DNA of 64,000 nucleotides from Polynucleobacter sp. AP-Capit-er-40B-B4 (GCF_018882245.1 NZ_JACVOV010000001.1:620001-684000), one strand, 5' to 3'; shown: positions 10,483-18,443, counted from the stretch's first letter. The notes: generated by a model from the letters alone, not told the origin. Program-made: numbers and translations.

Positions 10483-12015
10483 TTAACTTCTACCGTAGGT
10501 ATCTTCAAAGCGGACGATATCGTCTTCACCTAGATAGCTGCCTGACTGCACCTCAATAATTTCTAAAGGGGTTTTGCCAGGATTGGCTAAACGATGTGTT
10601 TGTCCTTGCGGAATATAGGTGCTTTGATTTTCAGAAAGCAGGATGACTTGATCGCCATTGGTAATCTCGGCAGTACCCTTCACCACAATCCAGTGTTCAG
10701 CGCGATGGTGATGCATCTGCAAAGATAAGCTCGCACCAGGCTTTACCTGAATACGTTTGACCTTAAAGCGCTCACCTTCATCCACGCTGTCATACCAGCC
10801 CCATGGGCGGGAGACTTTGCGATGCAGGTTTTTCTCTTCACGCTTTTGCGCTTCGAGTTGTCCCACAATATTTTTAACGTCTTGGCTATTCTTTCGATCG
10901 GCAACCAAGACTGCATCGGCTGTTTCAACAATGATCAGATTCTCAACCCCAACAGCGCTCACCAAACGACTGCTTGCGTGGATTAATGAATTCTTCGAAT
11001 TACTCACCAAGGTATCGCCAGTAGTAACATTACCTTGTGTATCTTGCTTACCTACCTGCCAAACTGCATCCCATGCACCAAGATCATTCCAACCTGCATC
11101 TAACTCGACCATCTTGATGGGATATGAGGAGCCGGGGCATTTTTCAATGACTGCATAGTCAATCGATTCACTTGGAATCGCTTTAAATAATTCTTTTTCA
11201 GGGCGAATAAATTCTGCTTCACCAGCAGCATCTGTAGCCTTAGCTTGCCAAGCACTTTGAGTGGCGGCCAAAATATCAGGGCGATACTCTTTGAGGGCAG
11301 CTAACCAAACACTGGCCTTAAGAACGAACATACCGCCATTCCAGAAATAACCGCCTTCTGCCAAGTATTGCTTTGCAGTGACTTCATTTGGTTTTTCTAC
11401 AAAGCGCTCAACTGTATATCCATTTTCAGAATTAGCCTGGCTTTGTACTTTGATGTAGCCATAACCCGTTTCTGGAGCATTAGGCGTAATACCCAGAATA
11501 GCAATTGCACCAGTTTGCGCAATCTCGATACTTTTCGCCAAAGCTTGAGTGAATGCAGCTGGGTTAGTTACGGTTTGATCTGCAGGAGTGACAACCAAAA
11601 TAGGATCAGCAGTATTGGAAGAATCACCGTTAGCATTTACTGACTGATCTTGTGCGTACAAAGCAGCTAGGGTTAAAGCTGGTGCGGTGTTTCTACCAAC
11701 AGGCTCTAAGAGCAAGGCGGCTGAGAGCGCTGCATGCTTACTCTTGAGTTCACGTAATTGATCGAGCGCTAAAAAACGGTGCTCCTCATTGGTCACAATG
11801 ACTGTTTTGCCCAGAGTGACATTCTTGCCACTTACTGAATGGATTCGACTGATTGCCTGCTGAAAAAGACTTTGATTTGAGCCATCGCCAGATAGAACCA
11901 AAAACTGCTTGGGAAAGCCTGCTCTAGATAATGGCCAGAGACGAGTGCCCGAGCCGCCACACAAAATAACGGGAATTATCTGAGACGATGAAGAGGCTGG
12001 CGTAATATCACTCAC
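10483..12015 (-). CDS. manC: Mannose-1-phosphate guanylyltransferase / mannose-6-phosphate isomerase
   Basis: Two-domain type II GMP-PMI enzyme of 510 residues that makes GDP-mannose. The N-terminal nucleotidyltransferase has GGSGTRLWPLSRAGFPKQF (about 19-37) and FVEKP. The C-terminal cupin isomerase domain (about 403-510) contains the metal-binding segment QMHHHRAEHWIVVKG and YIPQGQTHRL. The gene heads the gmd-fcl unit on the minus strand, with a 50-base gap before gmd. The 89-base gap to the plus-strand DUF5672 gene should hold divergent promoters, although I see no strong promoter match there. Confidence 0.94.
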   Translation of the reverse strand: MSDITPASSSSQIIPVILCGGSGTRLWPLSRAGFPKQFLVLSGDGSNQSLFQQAISRIHSVSGKNVTLGKTVIVTNEEHRFLALDQLRELKSKHAALSAALLLEPVGRNTAPALTLAALYAQDQSVNANGDSSNTADPILVVTPADQTVTNPAAFTQALAKSIEIAQTGAIAILGITPNAPETGYGYIKVQSQANSENGYTVERFVEKPNEVTAKQYLAEGGYFWNGGMFVLKASVWLAALKEYRPDILAATQSAWQAKATDAAGEAEFIRPEKELFKAIPSESIDYAVIEKCPGSSYPIKMVELDAGWNDLGAWDAVWQVGKQDTQGNVTTGDTLVSNSKNSLIHASSRLVSAVGVENLIIVETADAVLVADRKNSQDVKNIVGQLEAQKREEKNLHRKVSRPWGWYDSVDEGERFKVKRIQVKPGASLSLQMHHHRAEHWIVVKGTAEITNGDQVILLSENQSTYIPQGQTHRLANPGKTPLEIIEVQSGSYLGEDDIVRFEDTYGRS

Positions 12016-12104
12016 TGATTATGTTTTTTAACAAAATAACTGCCATTGTAAGGCCCAAAGCCTATCTGACTGACCGAATTTAAGCGTTTTTACACTCTTT
12101 AAAC

Positions 12105-12899
12105 ATGCCCACCCCCTCCCCCCAGCGCTATGTGACTACGGTGCCGATTTATAAACCAGATCTTTCGCTATCTGAGGCGCGCTCCCTGTTGCAATTGCGC
12201 CTTTTGGGGGTTGAAAACGTTGCCCTGGTATGCCCAGAAAACCTAGATCTGACTGAGTACCTGACCCTCTGGCCAGAGCTTTGTGTCCAGCGTTATGCAC
12301 CCGAGCACTTTGTCAGCGTACAAAGCTATAACGACTTGGTGATTAGCCCCGCTTTTTACACCCCATTTGCTGATCAATACGACTATTTGCTCATAGCCCA
12401 GCTAGATACTTTCTTGCTCAGCAACCAAATTGAAGAATTTTGCAACCTGGGCTATGCCTACTATGGGGCCCCGTGGATCAAGGGCTTCCCGCAATATCGG
12501 TTTTTATGCAATCGCTGGCCCATTCAGATCAATACCAAGCGCTTTTACGTGGGAAATGGTGGCCTTTCTTTGCGCAATATCGCCAAAACCCAGGATTTAC
12601 TGGCCCGCAAAGAGGATCACATTAGCAAAACCTTCTTTATGGAAGATGCTTTTTTTGGCTATTGGGGCTCAATTGACCCTTCTTTTAAGGCTTGCCCGCC
12701 CCTGATCGCCGCCAAGTTCGCCCTCGAAATGGAGCCCGCCTACTGGATGGAGCAAACTGGGGTATTGCCCATGGGGCTTCATGGCTTTGAAGTCTGGCAC
12801 AAAGATTTTTATAATTCACTTTTACAAGAAAGCTATTTAAAGCTTCAGGAAGCATATCCACAATTACTTCAACCCTACCAATCTGAGGAGACAGCATGA
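12105..12899 (+). CDS. DUF5672 family protein
   Basis: A 264-residue cytoplasmic protein recognised as DUF5672 by its layout: VTTVPIYKP at the start, LDTFLL after a DYLLIAQ strand, then YYGAPW, FYVGNGGLSLRN, EDAFFG and a final GLHGFEVWH. The D-x-D-like strand end and the ED plus H near the C-terminus resemble GT-A glycosyltransferases, and such proteins commonly sit in glycan loci, as here beside manC. A transferase role is inference. Its stop overlaps the ATG of the following 48-codon ORF (ATGA), so the two are probably translated together. Confidence 0.75.
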   Translation: MPTPSPQRYVTTVPIYKPDLSLSEARSLLQLRLLGVENVALVCPENLDLTEYLTLWPELCVQRYAPEHFVSVQSYNDLVISPAFYTPFADQYDYLLIAQLDTFLLSNQIEEFCNLGYAYYGAPWIKGFPQYRFLCNRWPIQINTKRFYVGNGGLSLRNIAKTQDLLARKEDHISKTFFMEDAFFGYWGSIDPSFKACPPLIAAKFALEMEPAYWMEQTGVLPMGLHGFEVWHKDFYNSLLQESYLKLQEAYPQLLQPYQSEETA

Positions 12900-13042
12900 C
12901 AGCAGCAAATACCCCAAAAATCAATGTTCGCAATTCCGTCATTGAGTGCGCCCAATCGCTTAAAAAGGAAAATGCGGGCAAATATCACAATTACGGCATT
13001 AAAGACTGCATCGCTTCAATCGCAGCAACTAAAGTGAAATAA
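12896..13042 (+). CDS. Small hypothetical protein (48 aa)
   Basis: Short ORF, ATG at 12896 and TAA at 13040-13042, with an ATGA overlap with the DUF5672 gene and a good upstream GAGGAG ribosome-binding site inside that gene. The product is mildly basic, contains two cysteines (in VIECAQ and IKDCIA) and no signal peptide or membrane helix. I do not recognise the family. The strong ribosome-binding site and coupling to a real gene argue that it is translated; a chance ORF cannot be excluded. Confidence 0.5.
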   Translation: MTAANTPKINVRNSVIECAQSLKKENAGKYHNYGIKDCIASIAATKVK

Positions 13043-13102
13043 ATTGAAGTTATTAATAATTAGCAGTAGATAAAGAAAAATAGGCCTAATTAATTTATAT
13101 TT

Positions 13103-13122
13103 AAAGACAATTAAGTCTTTTT
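13103..13122. terminator. Weak bidirectional hairpin between convergent genes
   Basis: AAAGAC-AATTAA-GTCTTT followed by TT on the plus strand and AAAT on the other. It lies in the gap between the plus-strand 48-codon ORF and the minus-strand HPP gene. TAGGCCTA copies flank it at about 13081 and 13131. The stem is short and AT-rich, so terminator function is only plausible. Confidence 0.35.
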
Positions 13123-13135
13123 AGATTCTTTAGGC

Positions 13136-13678
13136 CTACTTATTAGGCTTATTGGGGTAGGTTTTACCAGTCAAATTACTATAGATTGCCCCAGCCACTA
13201 CCAAGAGCACCGAATCAATCAGCACGGGGAAGAAGGCATAACGGTAATGCAGCACATGCCCTAGTACCGCAATCATCGCGACCGCAGCTGCCGGCGGATG
13301 CAAACAGCGCAAAATAAACATACCCAGAATGGATAAAGATGCGGCCAGCGGCAGCGCCAACAATGGGGATGAAACCCAATGCGCACAGGTAATTCCCACC
13401 AAAGCAGACAAAGTATTGCCTGCAATCACAGCCCAAGGTTGCGCCATCGGACTGCCTGGTAAAGCAAAGACCAGTAAAGCACTCGCCCCTAAGGACGCCA
13501 TCAACCACTCATCAATGGCATTGAGCTCACCTAAAAATTTTGCAATGGTGAGTACCAGACCAAGACCTATAAAAGCCCCAAACACTGAACGCAATCGCTC
13601 CAACCAATTAACTAGCGGCTGATCGCCACCCAAATAAAAGGAGTAATGCTTCACAAGGTATTTAAAGGAATGCTTCAT
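13136..13678 (-). CDS. HPP family integral membrane protein
   Basis: 180-residue inner-membrane protein with about four to five hydrophobic helices. The family signature is clear: LFALPGSPMAQPWAVIAGNTLSALVG, with the G-S-P-x-A-Q-P stretch, and then LRCLHPPAAAVAMIAV carrying the HPP motif that names the family. HPP proteins are short membrane proteins, some linked to nitrite transport in plastids and cyanobacteria; the bacterial role is unsettled. The gene stands alone, about 160 bases from the HiPIP gene on the same strand. Confidence 0.85.
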   Translation of the reverse strand: MKHSFKYLVKHYSFYLGGDQPLVNWLERLRSVFGAFIGLGLVLTIAKFLGELNAIDEWLMASLGASALLVFALPGSPMAQPWAVIAGNTLSALVGITCAHWVSSPLLALPLAASLSILGMFILRCLHPPAAAVAMIAVLGHVLHYRYAFFPVLIDSVLLVVAGAIYSNLTGKTYPNKPNK

Positions 13679-13771
13679 ACAATCTTAAAAATGAGAAATC
13701 AGCCTAGGGCTTCAGTATTTTGAATGTCACTCACAATCATAAGCTCCTGAAAAAATTCATGTCTGGAAAAT

Positions 13772-13794
13772 AAAAAAGACTGCCGAAGCAGTCT
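13772..13794 (-). terminator. Rho-independent terminator after the HiPIP gene
   Basis: Perfect 7-bp stem AGACTGC with loop TTCG and partner GCAGTCT, followed on the minus strand by a T run (TTTTTA). It lies about 42 bases past the HiPIP stop codon. Confidence 0.85.
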
Positions 13795-13800
13795 GTTTTA

Positions 13801-13816
13801 TTCGACGCGAGTCGAA
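13801..13816. other. Second hairpin, immediately upstream of the terminator
   Basis: TTCGAC-GCGA-GTCGAA forms a perfect 6-bp stem between the HiPIP stop codon and its terminator. In the transcript the two hairpins lie in tandem, which could protect the 3' end of the mRNA. Function is inferred. Confidence 0.6.
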
Positions 13817-13835
13817 AAAAGCGAATGTCTTTAAC

Positions 13836-14144
13836 TTAAGCTTTCTTAGCGTAAGCAGAGCACCAGCCCTTGCCAGCAACTTGCTTACCAGCAAACAATG
13901 AGCAACCACCAGCCGCAGAACCTGCTTTACCTTGATACAAGGCGCAGTTGTCACATTGTTGACCAGCAGCATATTTAGCATATTTCGCTTTATCTACCTT
14001 GGAGGCATCAGCCTTGTAACCCAATGCAGCAGCTTGTGGATCTGTTTCAGCAACCATTGCTTGAGCTTGAACTTTACCGTTCAATGCCAAAGTGCAGGCA
14101 CCAGCAGCAGACAAAATCATAAATTGGCGACGACTATTTTTCAT
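13836..14144 (-). CDS. High-potential iron-sulfur protein (HiPIP)
   Basis: Small periplasmic electron carrier with one [4Fe-4S] cluster. The 102-residue precursor begins with a Tat signal containing S-R-R-Q-F-M (4-9) and a hydrophobic core ending near QAQA. Four cysteines sit in the HiPIP spacing at C64, C67, C81 and C95 (CDNC, GGCS, GWCSAY). Export by Tat agrees with cofactor insertion in the cytoplasm. The gene is monocistronic, with its own terminator, and a Fur-like palindrome lies about 145 bases upstream. Donor and acceptor partners are not encoded nearby. Confidence 0.92.
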   Translation of the reverse strand: MKNSRRQFMILSAAGACTLALNGKVQAQAMVAETDPQAAALGYKADASKVDKAKYAKYAAGQQCDNCALYQGKAGSAAGGCSLFAGKQVAGKGWCSAYAKKA

Positions 14145-14288
14145 GGGTTCTCCAAAAAGTAAAACAGCGAATAATTTAAAAGTGCAATCTCAAATAAGAA
14201 GACCTTTTAAAACTAGAGTTGATCATAGTGGAGAAGATTTAATGCTGCTAGCCACCACGTAAGTCAATGATTTATATAGAAATATAGA

Positions 14289-14303
14289 TGAGAATTGTTC
14301 TCA
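14289..14303. promoter_or_regulatory. Fur-box-like 15-bp palindrome
   Basis: TGAGAATTGTTCTCA matches 12 of 14 defined positions of the 7-1-7 Fur consensus TGATAATnATTATCA. It sits between the end of the minus-strand lipoprotein gene and the start of the HiPIP gene. It could be a Fur operator or only an inverted repeat; no T run follows that would make it a terminator. Confidence 0.35.
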
Positions 14304-14331
14304 GAAAACTTTGTACTCTCGCAAAGCGTGT

Positions 14332-14553
14332 TTACTTCCAACCCTTGAGATTCATACAGCCTATCCATTGTCGAACGTGAACGCCGGATCCAACCTCCGG
14401 GTAATCCTCTTGGCACTCTTTTAGATCTTTGTTGTAAGTAGCCTTATTGTTTTTTGCGGGATCTTGATTGACGGTTGGCATGCTCGTGCATCCAAGTAAA
14501 CCCATTGCTAAAAAAATAGTTACGAAAGCTGCGAGCAAGCGAAATTGCTTCAT
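14332..14553 (-). CDS. Small lipoprotein (73 aa)
   Basis: Short exported protein with a signal peptide (MKQFRLLAAFVTIFLAMGLL) and lipobox LLGC, cysteine at residue 22. The mature part of about 50 residues is hydrophilic and has two further cysteines (LKECQED, WIGCMN). I do not recognise a family. It lies 2 bases after the larger lipoprotein gene, so the two are probably co-transcribed with folE. Confidence 0.7.
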   Translation of the reverse strand: MKQFRLLAAFVTIFLAMGLLGCTSMPTVNQDPAKNNKATYNKDLKECQEDYPEVGSGVHVRQWIGCMNLKGWK

Positions 14554-14555
14554 TG

Positions 14556-15524
14556 CTATCTTGCGCCTCGATTAATGAGTTGCATATAAGCGCCATGTTT
14601 ATCGCAGGCACGGTTAAATGCTACTGCACCCAATGATTCTTTGGCGCCAATGTTTTCCTTTACAACATTTACTCCACCAGATTTTTCACTAGCCCCTTGA
14701 ACAAGCAAGCTGTAAGTATTGCTTTGGCAATTTGCCGTGAATAAATAGTCAGCTTGTTTCGGAAAATCTTTTTCCATCAAATAGGAACTGAGCCTCATTT
14801 GGCGGACATCATTCTTTACATCAATAACAGCAACCTCGTTATTAACCACCTCATAAAACACTGGAGTCTTTTCTGAAGGCACCTCTATAGACGCGAGTGG
14901 TGGCGCTTCAAGAGGATTGTTGCTTGGGGTATTTTTTTGCGCAGTATCTCGAATCACTTCTTTGCGTGCTTGCACTAAAGATATGGGATTGGTTTGGAAT
15001 AAAAAGTAATTAATGTTTTGATCATCAATGAACTTTCTACCGCATACCCGAGTTCGCACATAGGCCATTGCAGTGCGTCCTTTAATTTTGACCCAGCCAG
15101 AACCATTGACTGGTTTGATATCAACTGCGTTGGGGTCTTTGGGTACCAAGTTCTTTGTGTATAGCGTTTCTGACCACTGATGATTACCAAAGCAATCTAT
15201 CTTTTGCCGGTAAGGCCCCACAATGGTGGCATTAAATAACTGCAAATTATTTTGCTCTCTTGGCGAGAAGAATGCATCAAAGGCAACAACCCCTTCTTCA
15301 TCCTCAGTCAGCGTATAAGGATCATAGAACCACAACTTAGTCTTAGACTCAGCCAATAAGATCCAGGTACGGTCTGCAAAGTCTTTTTGATTTACTGCGG
15401 GTACCTTAAAGAATGGGGACTCTACTTCCTCATCCATAAATGCTTGATAGTCTTGTCGCCTAGGAGTGTTAGAGCAACCTGTTAGCACCACCCCCAGCAA
15501 GACAAGAATAAAAAGCTTTTTCAT
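14556..15524 (-). CDS. Uncharacterised lipoprotein
   Basis: Exported protein of 322 residues. I place the start at ATG 15524 (MKKLFILVLLGVVLTGC) because this gives a standard lipoprotein signal with lipobox LTGC and does not run into folE. An ATG six codons earlier overlaps the folE stop. The mature protein contains a stretch DRTWILLAESKTKLWFYDPYT and a later QIDCFGN-like region with paired cysteines. This loosely recalls the surface-adhesin protein E type of small periplasmic domain, but the match is not firm. It lies between folE and a second, smaller lipoprotein gene. Confidence 0.7.
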   Translation of the reverse strand: MKKLFILVLLGVVLTGCSNTPRRQDYQAFMDEEVESPFFKVPAVNQKDFADRTWILLAESKTKLWFYDPYTLTEDEEGVVAFDAFFSPREQNNLQLFNATIVGPYRQKIDCFGNHQWSETLYTKNLVPKDPNAVDIKPVNGSGWVKIKGRTAMAYVRTRVCGRKFIDDQNINYFLFQTNPISLVQARKEVIRDTAQKNTPSNNPLEAPPLASIEVPSEKTPVFYEVVNNEVAVIDVKNDVRQMRLSSYLMEKDFPKQADYLFTANCQSNTYSLLVQGASEKSGGVNVVKENIGAKESLGAVAFNRACDKHGAYMQLINRGAR

Positions 15525-15528
15525 GAAA

Positions 15529-16308
15529 TTACTTACGATCAATCAGGGCCAAGAACTCACGACGCAAATTAGAATCCTTTAAAAAGGCTCCACGCATCAC
15601 GCTATTAATCATCTTGGAATCACGATCTTTTACGCCACGCCACTGCATACAGAAGTGATCGGCATCCATTACGACTGCAACACCAATGGGCTTGATCTTT
15701 TTCTCAAGCATATCTGCCAACTCCACAACCGCCTCTTCCTGAATTTGCGGACGGCACATGACCCATTCGGTCAGGCGCGAATACTTAGAAAGACCGATCA
15801 GTGCAGATTCCTTACTTGGCAACACCCCAATCCAAATACGGCCCATGATTGGGCACAAATGGTGGGAGCATGCGCTACGCACGGTGATTGGACCAATAAT
15901 CATGAGCTCATTTAAGCGGCTCACGTTAGGGAACTTCGTCAGTGTTGGTTGCTCTACATATCGACCGTTAAATACTTCCTGCACATACATTTTGGCGACA
16001 CGACGGCTGGTATTTTTAGTGTTGTGATCATTTTCAGTATCAATCACTAGACTTTCTAAGACGGCCTGCATCTTTTCCGCAACTTCATCTACCAAGCCCT
16101 CAAGCTCTCCTGGTTGAATAAAAGCAGCGATATTGTCATTTGCATGAAAGCGTGCTTTTTGCGCCTCAATACGGCGACGAATCACTACAGATAAAGGTAA
16201 ACCTACATCATCTTTTGATGAGGTGGTCTTTGTTGATGCCTTCTTTTTTGTGGCACCTGCTTTTTTGATCGTCAGCTTTTTAACTGCGGCTGGTTTTTTA
16301 GTTGGCAT
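15529..16308 (-). CDS. folE: GTP cyclohydrolase I
   Basis: Makes 7,8-dihydroneopterin triphosphate from GTP, the first step of folate synthesis (and of queuosine precursors, which queC in this window also serves). The zinc-site elements are present: CSHHLCPIMGRIWIG and HFCMQWRGVKD. The core (about 60-259) matches the usual length. The first 35 residues are an extra Lys/Ala/Thr-rich tail (KKPAAVKKLTIKKAGATKK) not normally present in FolE. No good alternative start lies after it, so the tail seems real. It is followed by two lipoprotein genes on the same strand. Confidence 0.93.
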   Translation of the reverse strand: MPTKKPAAVKKLTIKKAGATKKKASTKTTSSKDDVGLPLSVVIRRRIEAQKARFHANDNIAAFIQPGELEGLVDEVAEKMQAVLESLVIDTENDHNTKNTSRRVAKMYVQEVFNGRYVEQPTLTKFPNVSRLNELMIIGPITVRSACSHHLCPIMGRIWIGVLPSKESALIGLSKYSRLTEWVMCRPQIQEEAVVELADMLEKKIKPIGVAVVMDADHFCMQWRGVKDRDSKMINSVMRGAFLKDSNLRREFLALIDRK

Positions 16309-16384
16309 AAGAATGAATCTGTCTCCGTTTTTAATAATGGTGAAGTTTTAGTTGTTAGGCTATCGGTGGTTGTGTGCGTACTAC

Positions 16385-16756
16385 TTAAATCTGGAAAAAT
16401 AAGCTCACTACACAGATGATTCCCAAAGTCCAAACAATGGATCGTGTCGTTGACCAGTTGGCAACATAGCAAATCAAGTAGGCAATCCGTGCAGCTACAA
16501 AACCTAGCGCTAGTAGATCAATTCTGGCTTGCGGTGCATTGGCAATTGAAGCAATGATGACTGCAGTAAAAAAGAGCGGCAATGACTCAAATAGATTGGC
16601 TTGTGCGGCATTCGCTCTAGCCCTAAAGCCAGTTTGTTTAGCAAGCCATTGTCTTGGTAGGGCATTGTCATAACCCTCAAAACCTTTTTTAGCGATACCA
16701 GCAGCCACATAAGGCAGGAGACCCATAAAGAGAACACAGGCGTAAGCAATTGTCAT
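16385..16756 (-). CDS. MAPEG family membrane protein
   Basis: Four-helix membrane protein of the MAPEG (eicosanoid and glutathione metabolism) family. I choose ATG 16756 (MTIAYACVLFMGLLPYV), giving 123 residues, because an upstream in-frame ATG would overlap the end of plsY and add a basic tail atypical of the family. Family signs are NALPRQWLAKQTGFRARANAAQANLFESLPLF and ARIAYLICYVANWSTTRSIVW. Bacterial MAPEG proteins of this short type have no settled substrate. Confidence 0.85.
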   Translation of the reverse strand: MTIAYACVLFMGLLPYVAAGIAKKGFEGYDNALPRQWLAKQTGFRARANAAQANLFESLPLFFTAVIIASIANAPQARIDLLALGFVAARIAYLICYVANWSTTRSIVWTLGIICVVSLFFQI

Positions 16757-16781
16757 GGTTGAGGTCTTTACTTTGGGGTCT

Positions 16782-17414
16782 TTAGTTTGGAGTCTTTTTG
16801 GAACCAATACGACTTTCGGTGCCATTCATTAAATTTTGGATATTGCTACGGTGACGCCAAATCAATAAGAGGCAAACTATCAGTAGCGCAATACCCATTG
16901 GCTGAAGGCCGAACAAGAAAACAAAATAGATAGGGCCAAAGATTGCGGCAGCCAAAGCTGCTAATGATGAGTAGCGCATAAACATTGCCACAATAATCCA
17001 AGTACTCAGTGTAGCTAAGCCCAAGATCCAATTGATGCCAAACAAAATGCCGCAGGCAGTGGCAACACCTTTACCACCTTTAAACCCATGAAATATTGGA
17101 AAGAGGTGCCCCAGAAAAACAGCGATAACCACCCCACAGAGCAACCAAGAATTTAAAGTGGATGTGAGTGACTCATCACCTAGCAATACACGCGCGAGCA
17201 TGACAGCAAAATAACCTTTAAGAGCATCACCAATCAAGGTCAATACTGCGGCTAATTTATTACCTGTACGCAGTACATTCGTGGCGCCTGGATTACCAGA
17301 ACCATAAGAGTGAGGATCGGGCAAGCGCATGCACTTGCTCACCACTACCGCAAAAGAAACGGAGCCAATGAAATAGGCAATTGGGATGAGCAATAGATCG
17401 AGGGTCAATTCCAT
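16782..17414 (-). CDS. plsY: Acyl-phosphate:glycerol-3-phosphate acyltransferase
   Basis: Inner-membrane enzyme that transfers an acyl group from acyl-phosphate to glycerol-3-phosphate, starting phospholipid synthesis. The 210-residue protein has the three PlsY motifs: [11 protein letters not shown] in helix 1 followed by [19 protein letters not shown], then [21 protein letters not shown], and a late [13 protein letters not shown]. Length and about five helices match the family. It is 25 bases upstream of the MAPEG gene on the same strand. Confidence 0.95.
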   Translation of the reverse strand: MELTLDLLLIPIAYFIGSVSFAVVVSKCMRLPDPHSYGSGNPGATNVLRTGNKLAAVLTLIGDALKGYFAVMLARVLLGDESLTSTLNSWLLCGVVIAVFLGHLFPIFHGFKGGKGVATACGILFGINWILGLATLSTWIIVAMFMRYSSLAALAAAIFGPIYFVFLFGLQPMGIALLIVCLLLIWRHRSNIQNLMNGTESRIGSKKTPN

Positions 17415-17441
17415 ATCGCTATCTTAAACACTTATTGATTT

Positions 17442-17849
17442 CTACTTAGCGCGAATCGCTTTAAATGCCGCACTAGCAGCTTTGACCATGCTGGGGTGCA
17501 ATATGCCCATTTTTGGCGTGTGTCCAAATGGGGCATGCGGTGGAACCGCAAAATATCGATCATTGAATGGCAATTCGATCGCATTGCCTAAATCAAATTT
17601 TGTGTCATAACTCAATCCTGCGACATCATAAGCAACGGGATTTTGATGTTTCGCGATCAAAAACTCACCTTTATATAAACGATCCACTTTTTTACTTGTA
17701 CCGTAGGCAACATTTGCAAAAAAATTACCGTCATCACTCTCTAAGCAAGATAGTATCAATGCAGGTCTTGCTTTAGGTTTTGGTTGGATGTTATCTGGGA
17801 AGTGACACCAGACAATTTCACCGGCTACCGGCTCGAGCCACCAACGCAT
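17442..17849 (-). CDS. MazF/PemK-like toxin of a type II toxin-antitoxin pair
   Basis: A 135-residue protein beginning with PVAGEIVWCHFP and then KARPALILS, the beta-barrel start typical of MazF/PemK-fold proteins. If active it would cut mRNA. The middle and C-terminus (FGHTPKMGILHPSMVKAASAAFK) are divergent from textbook MazF, and it is slightly longer than usual. It overlaps the preceding gene by one base, in the antitoxin-then-toxin order usual for such pairs. Toxicity is inferred from fold and context. Confidence 0.7.
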   Translation of the reverse strand: MRWWLEPVAGEIVWCHFPDNIQPKPKARPALILSCLESDDGNFFANVAYGTSKKVDRLYKGEFLIAKHQNPVAYDVAGLSYDTKFDLGNAIELPFNDRYFAVPPHAPFGHTPKMGILHPSMVKAASAAFKAIRAK

Positions 17850-18124
17850 TAAGCTGATTCAAAAAGACTGCTACGAACAATACCTTTTCTAGCTTTAGGA
17901 GCAACTTTCTTAATTTGCTGAATTTGAGCCTTACTTAGCGCACCATCATCAGCTGCATATTGAGGAAGAAACTTATTTGCTAGCTCATGCAAGGCCAAAT
18001 GAATCACCTGAGTTTCATCAACACCTAAGGTCTCCGCTAAACGCTTGGCGGTGGATCGTGTCACACCAGTGGCGCTGTCTTGCGCTCTATAGCGAAATGC
18101 AATTTGGGCACTAGCTGATTTCAT
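17849..18124 (-). CDS. Putative antitoxin paired with the MazF-like toxin
   Basis: A 91-residue basic protein. The central part (RSTAKRLAETLGVDETQVIHLALHELANKFL) looks like a ribbon-helix-helix or related small DNA-binding domain: a short polar strand followed by two helices. The C-terminus (QIQQIKKVAPKARKGIVRSSLF) may wrap the toxin. It starts just downstream of a 17-bp palindrome, consistent with autorepression. Family is not firmly recognised; the antitoxin role rests on gene order and the operator. Confidence 0.6.
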   Translation of the reverse strand: MKSASAQIAFRYRAQDSATGVTRSTAKRLAETLGVDETQVIHLALHELANKFLPQYAADDGALSKAQIQQIKKVAPKARKGIVRSSLFESA

Positions 18125-18145
18125 AACACTACGTCCTGTGATATA

Positions 18146-18177
18146 GATATCTTTAAGATATCAAATAAATCTGTCAA
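18146..18177 (-). promoter_or_regulatory. Promoter/operator of the MazF-like pair
   Basis: GATATC-TTTAA-GATATC (18146-18162) is an odd-length palindrome, perfect around its centre. On the minus strand a consensus -35 TTGACA (18172-18177) precedes it by about 9 bases, so the palindrome covers the spacer and -10 region (AAAGAT, 18149-18154). This is a typical autorepression layout. Confidence 0.6.
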
Positions 18178-18289
18178 TGTCAACCCTAAAACAAGGGAGT
18201 GGCTGCGCAATCTTCATTAATTAGCGGACCGGAAAGCCGCCTTTAACTTAACTGGTCGTCATTTAACCTAAGCCCTCCTTTTATAACCA

Positions 18290-18344
18290 TTTGATACCTA
18301 TAGGCATCAAATTGGTACAGTAATTCATACCTATAGGTACGAAT
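18290..18344. repeat. Twin 22-bp near-perfect palindromes sharing TACCTATAGG
   Basis: Two palindromes at 18290-18311 and 18323-18344 each pair at 10 of 11 positions. They share the core ACCTATAGG and have different outer arms (TTTGAT/ATCAAA and ATTC/GAAT). Their centres are 33 bp apart, about three helical turns. The second ends directly before the ATG of a 32-codon ORF. They resemble a double operator for a dimeric repressor, but no intact regulator gene is nearby. Confidence 0.6.
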
Positions 18345-18443
18345 ATGAAAGAGAAATTTACGAACTTACAAACCCATCCAATCGACTTAGCTGTAGTCAA
18401 AGTTATTGGTACACGCACTACAGCTCTTCCAAGCAGTAAATGA
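18345..18443 (+). CDS. Short ORF after the twin palindromes (32 aa), possible relic
   Basis: ATG at 18345, TGA at 18441-18443. The product begins MKEKFTNLQTHPIDLAVVKV. No family is recognised and no clear ribosome-binding site precedes it. It may be the truncated first gene of a lost autoregulated pair, or a chance ORF. Confidence 0.25.
   Translation: MKEKFTNLQTHPIDLAVVKVIGTRTTALPSSK

Noticed and set aside
10757..11158. 133-codon plus-strand ORF inside manC
   Set aside because: It is an antisense shadow of the manC frame, low in recognisable features and fully inside a clear gene.
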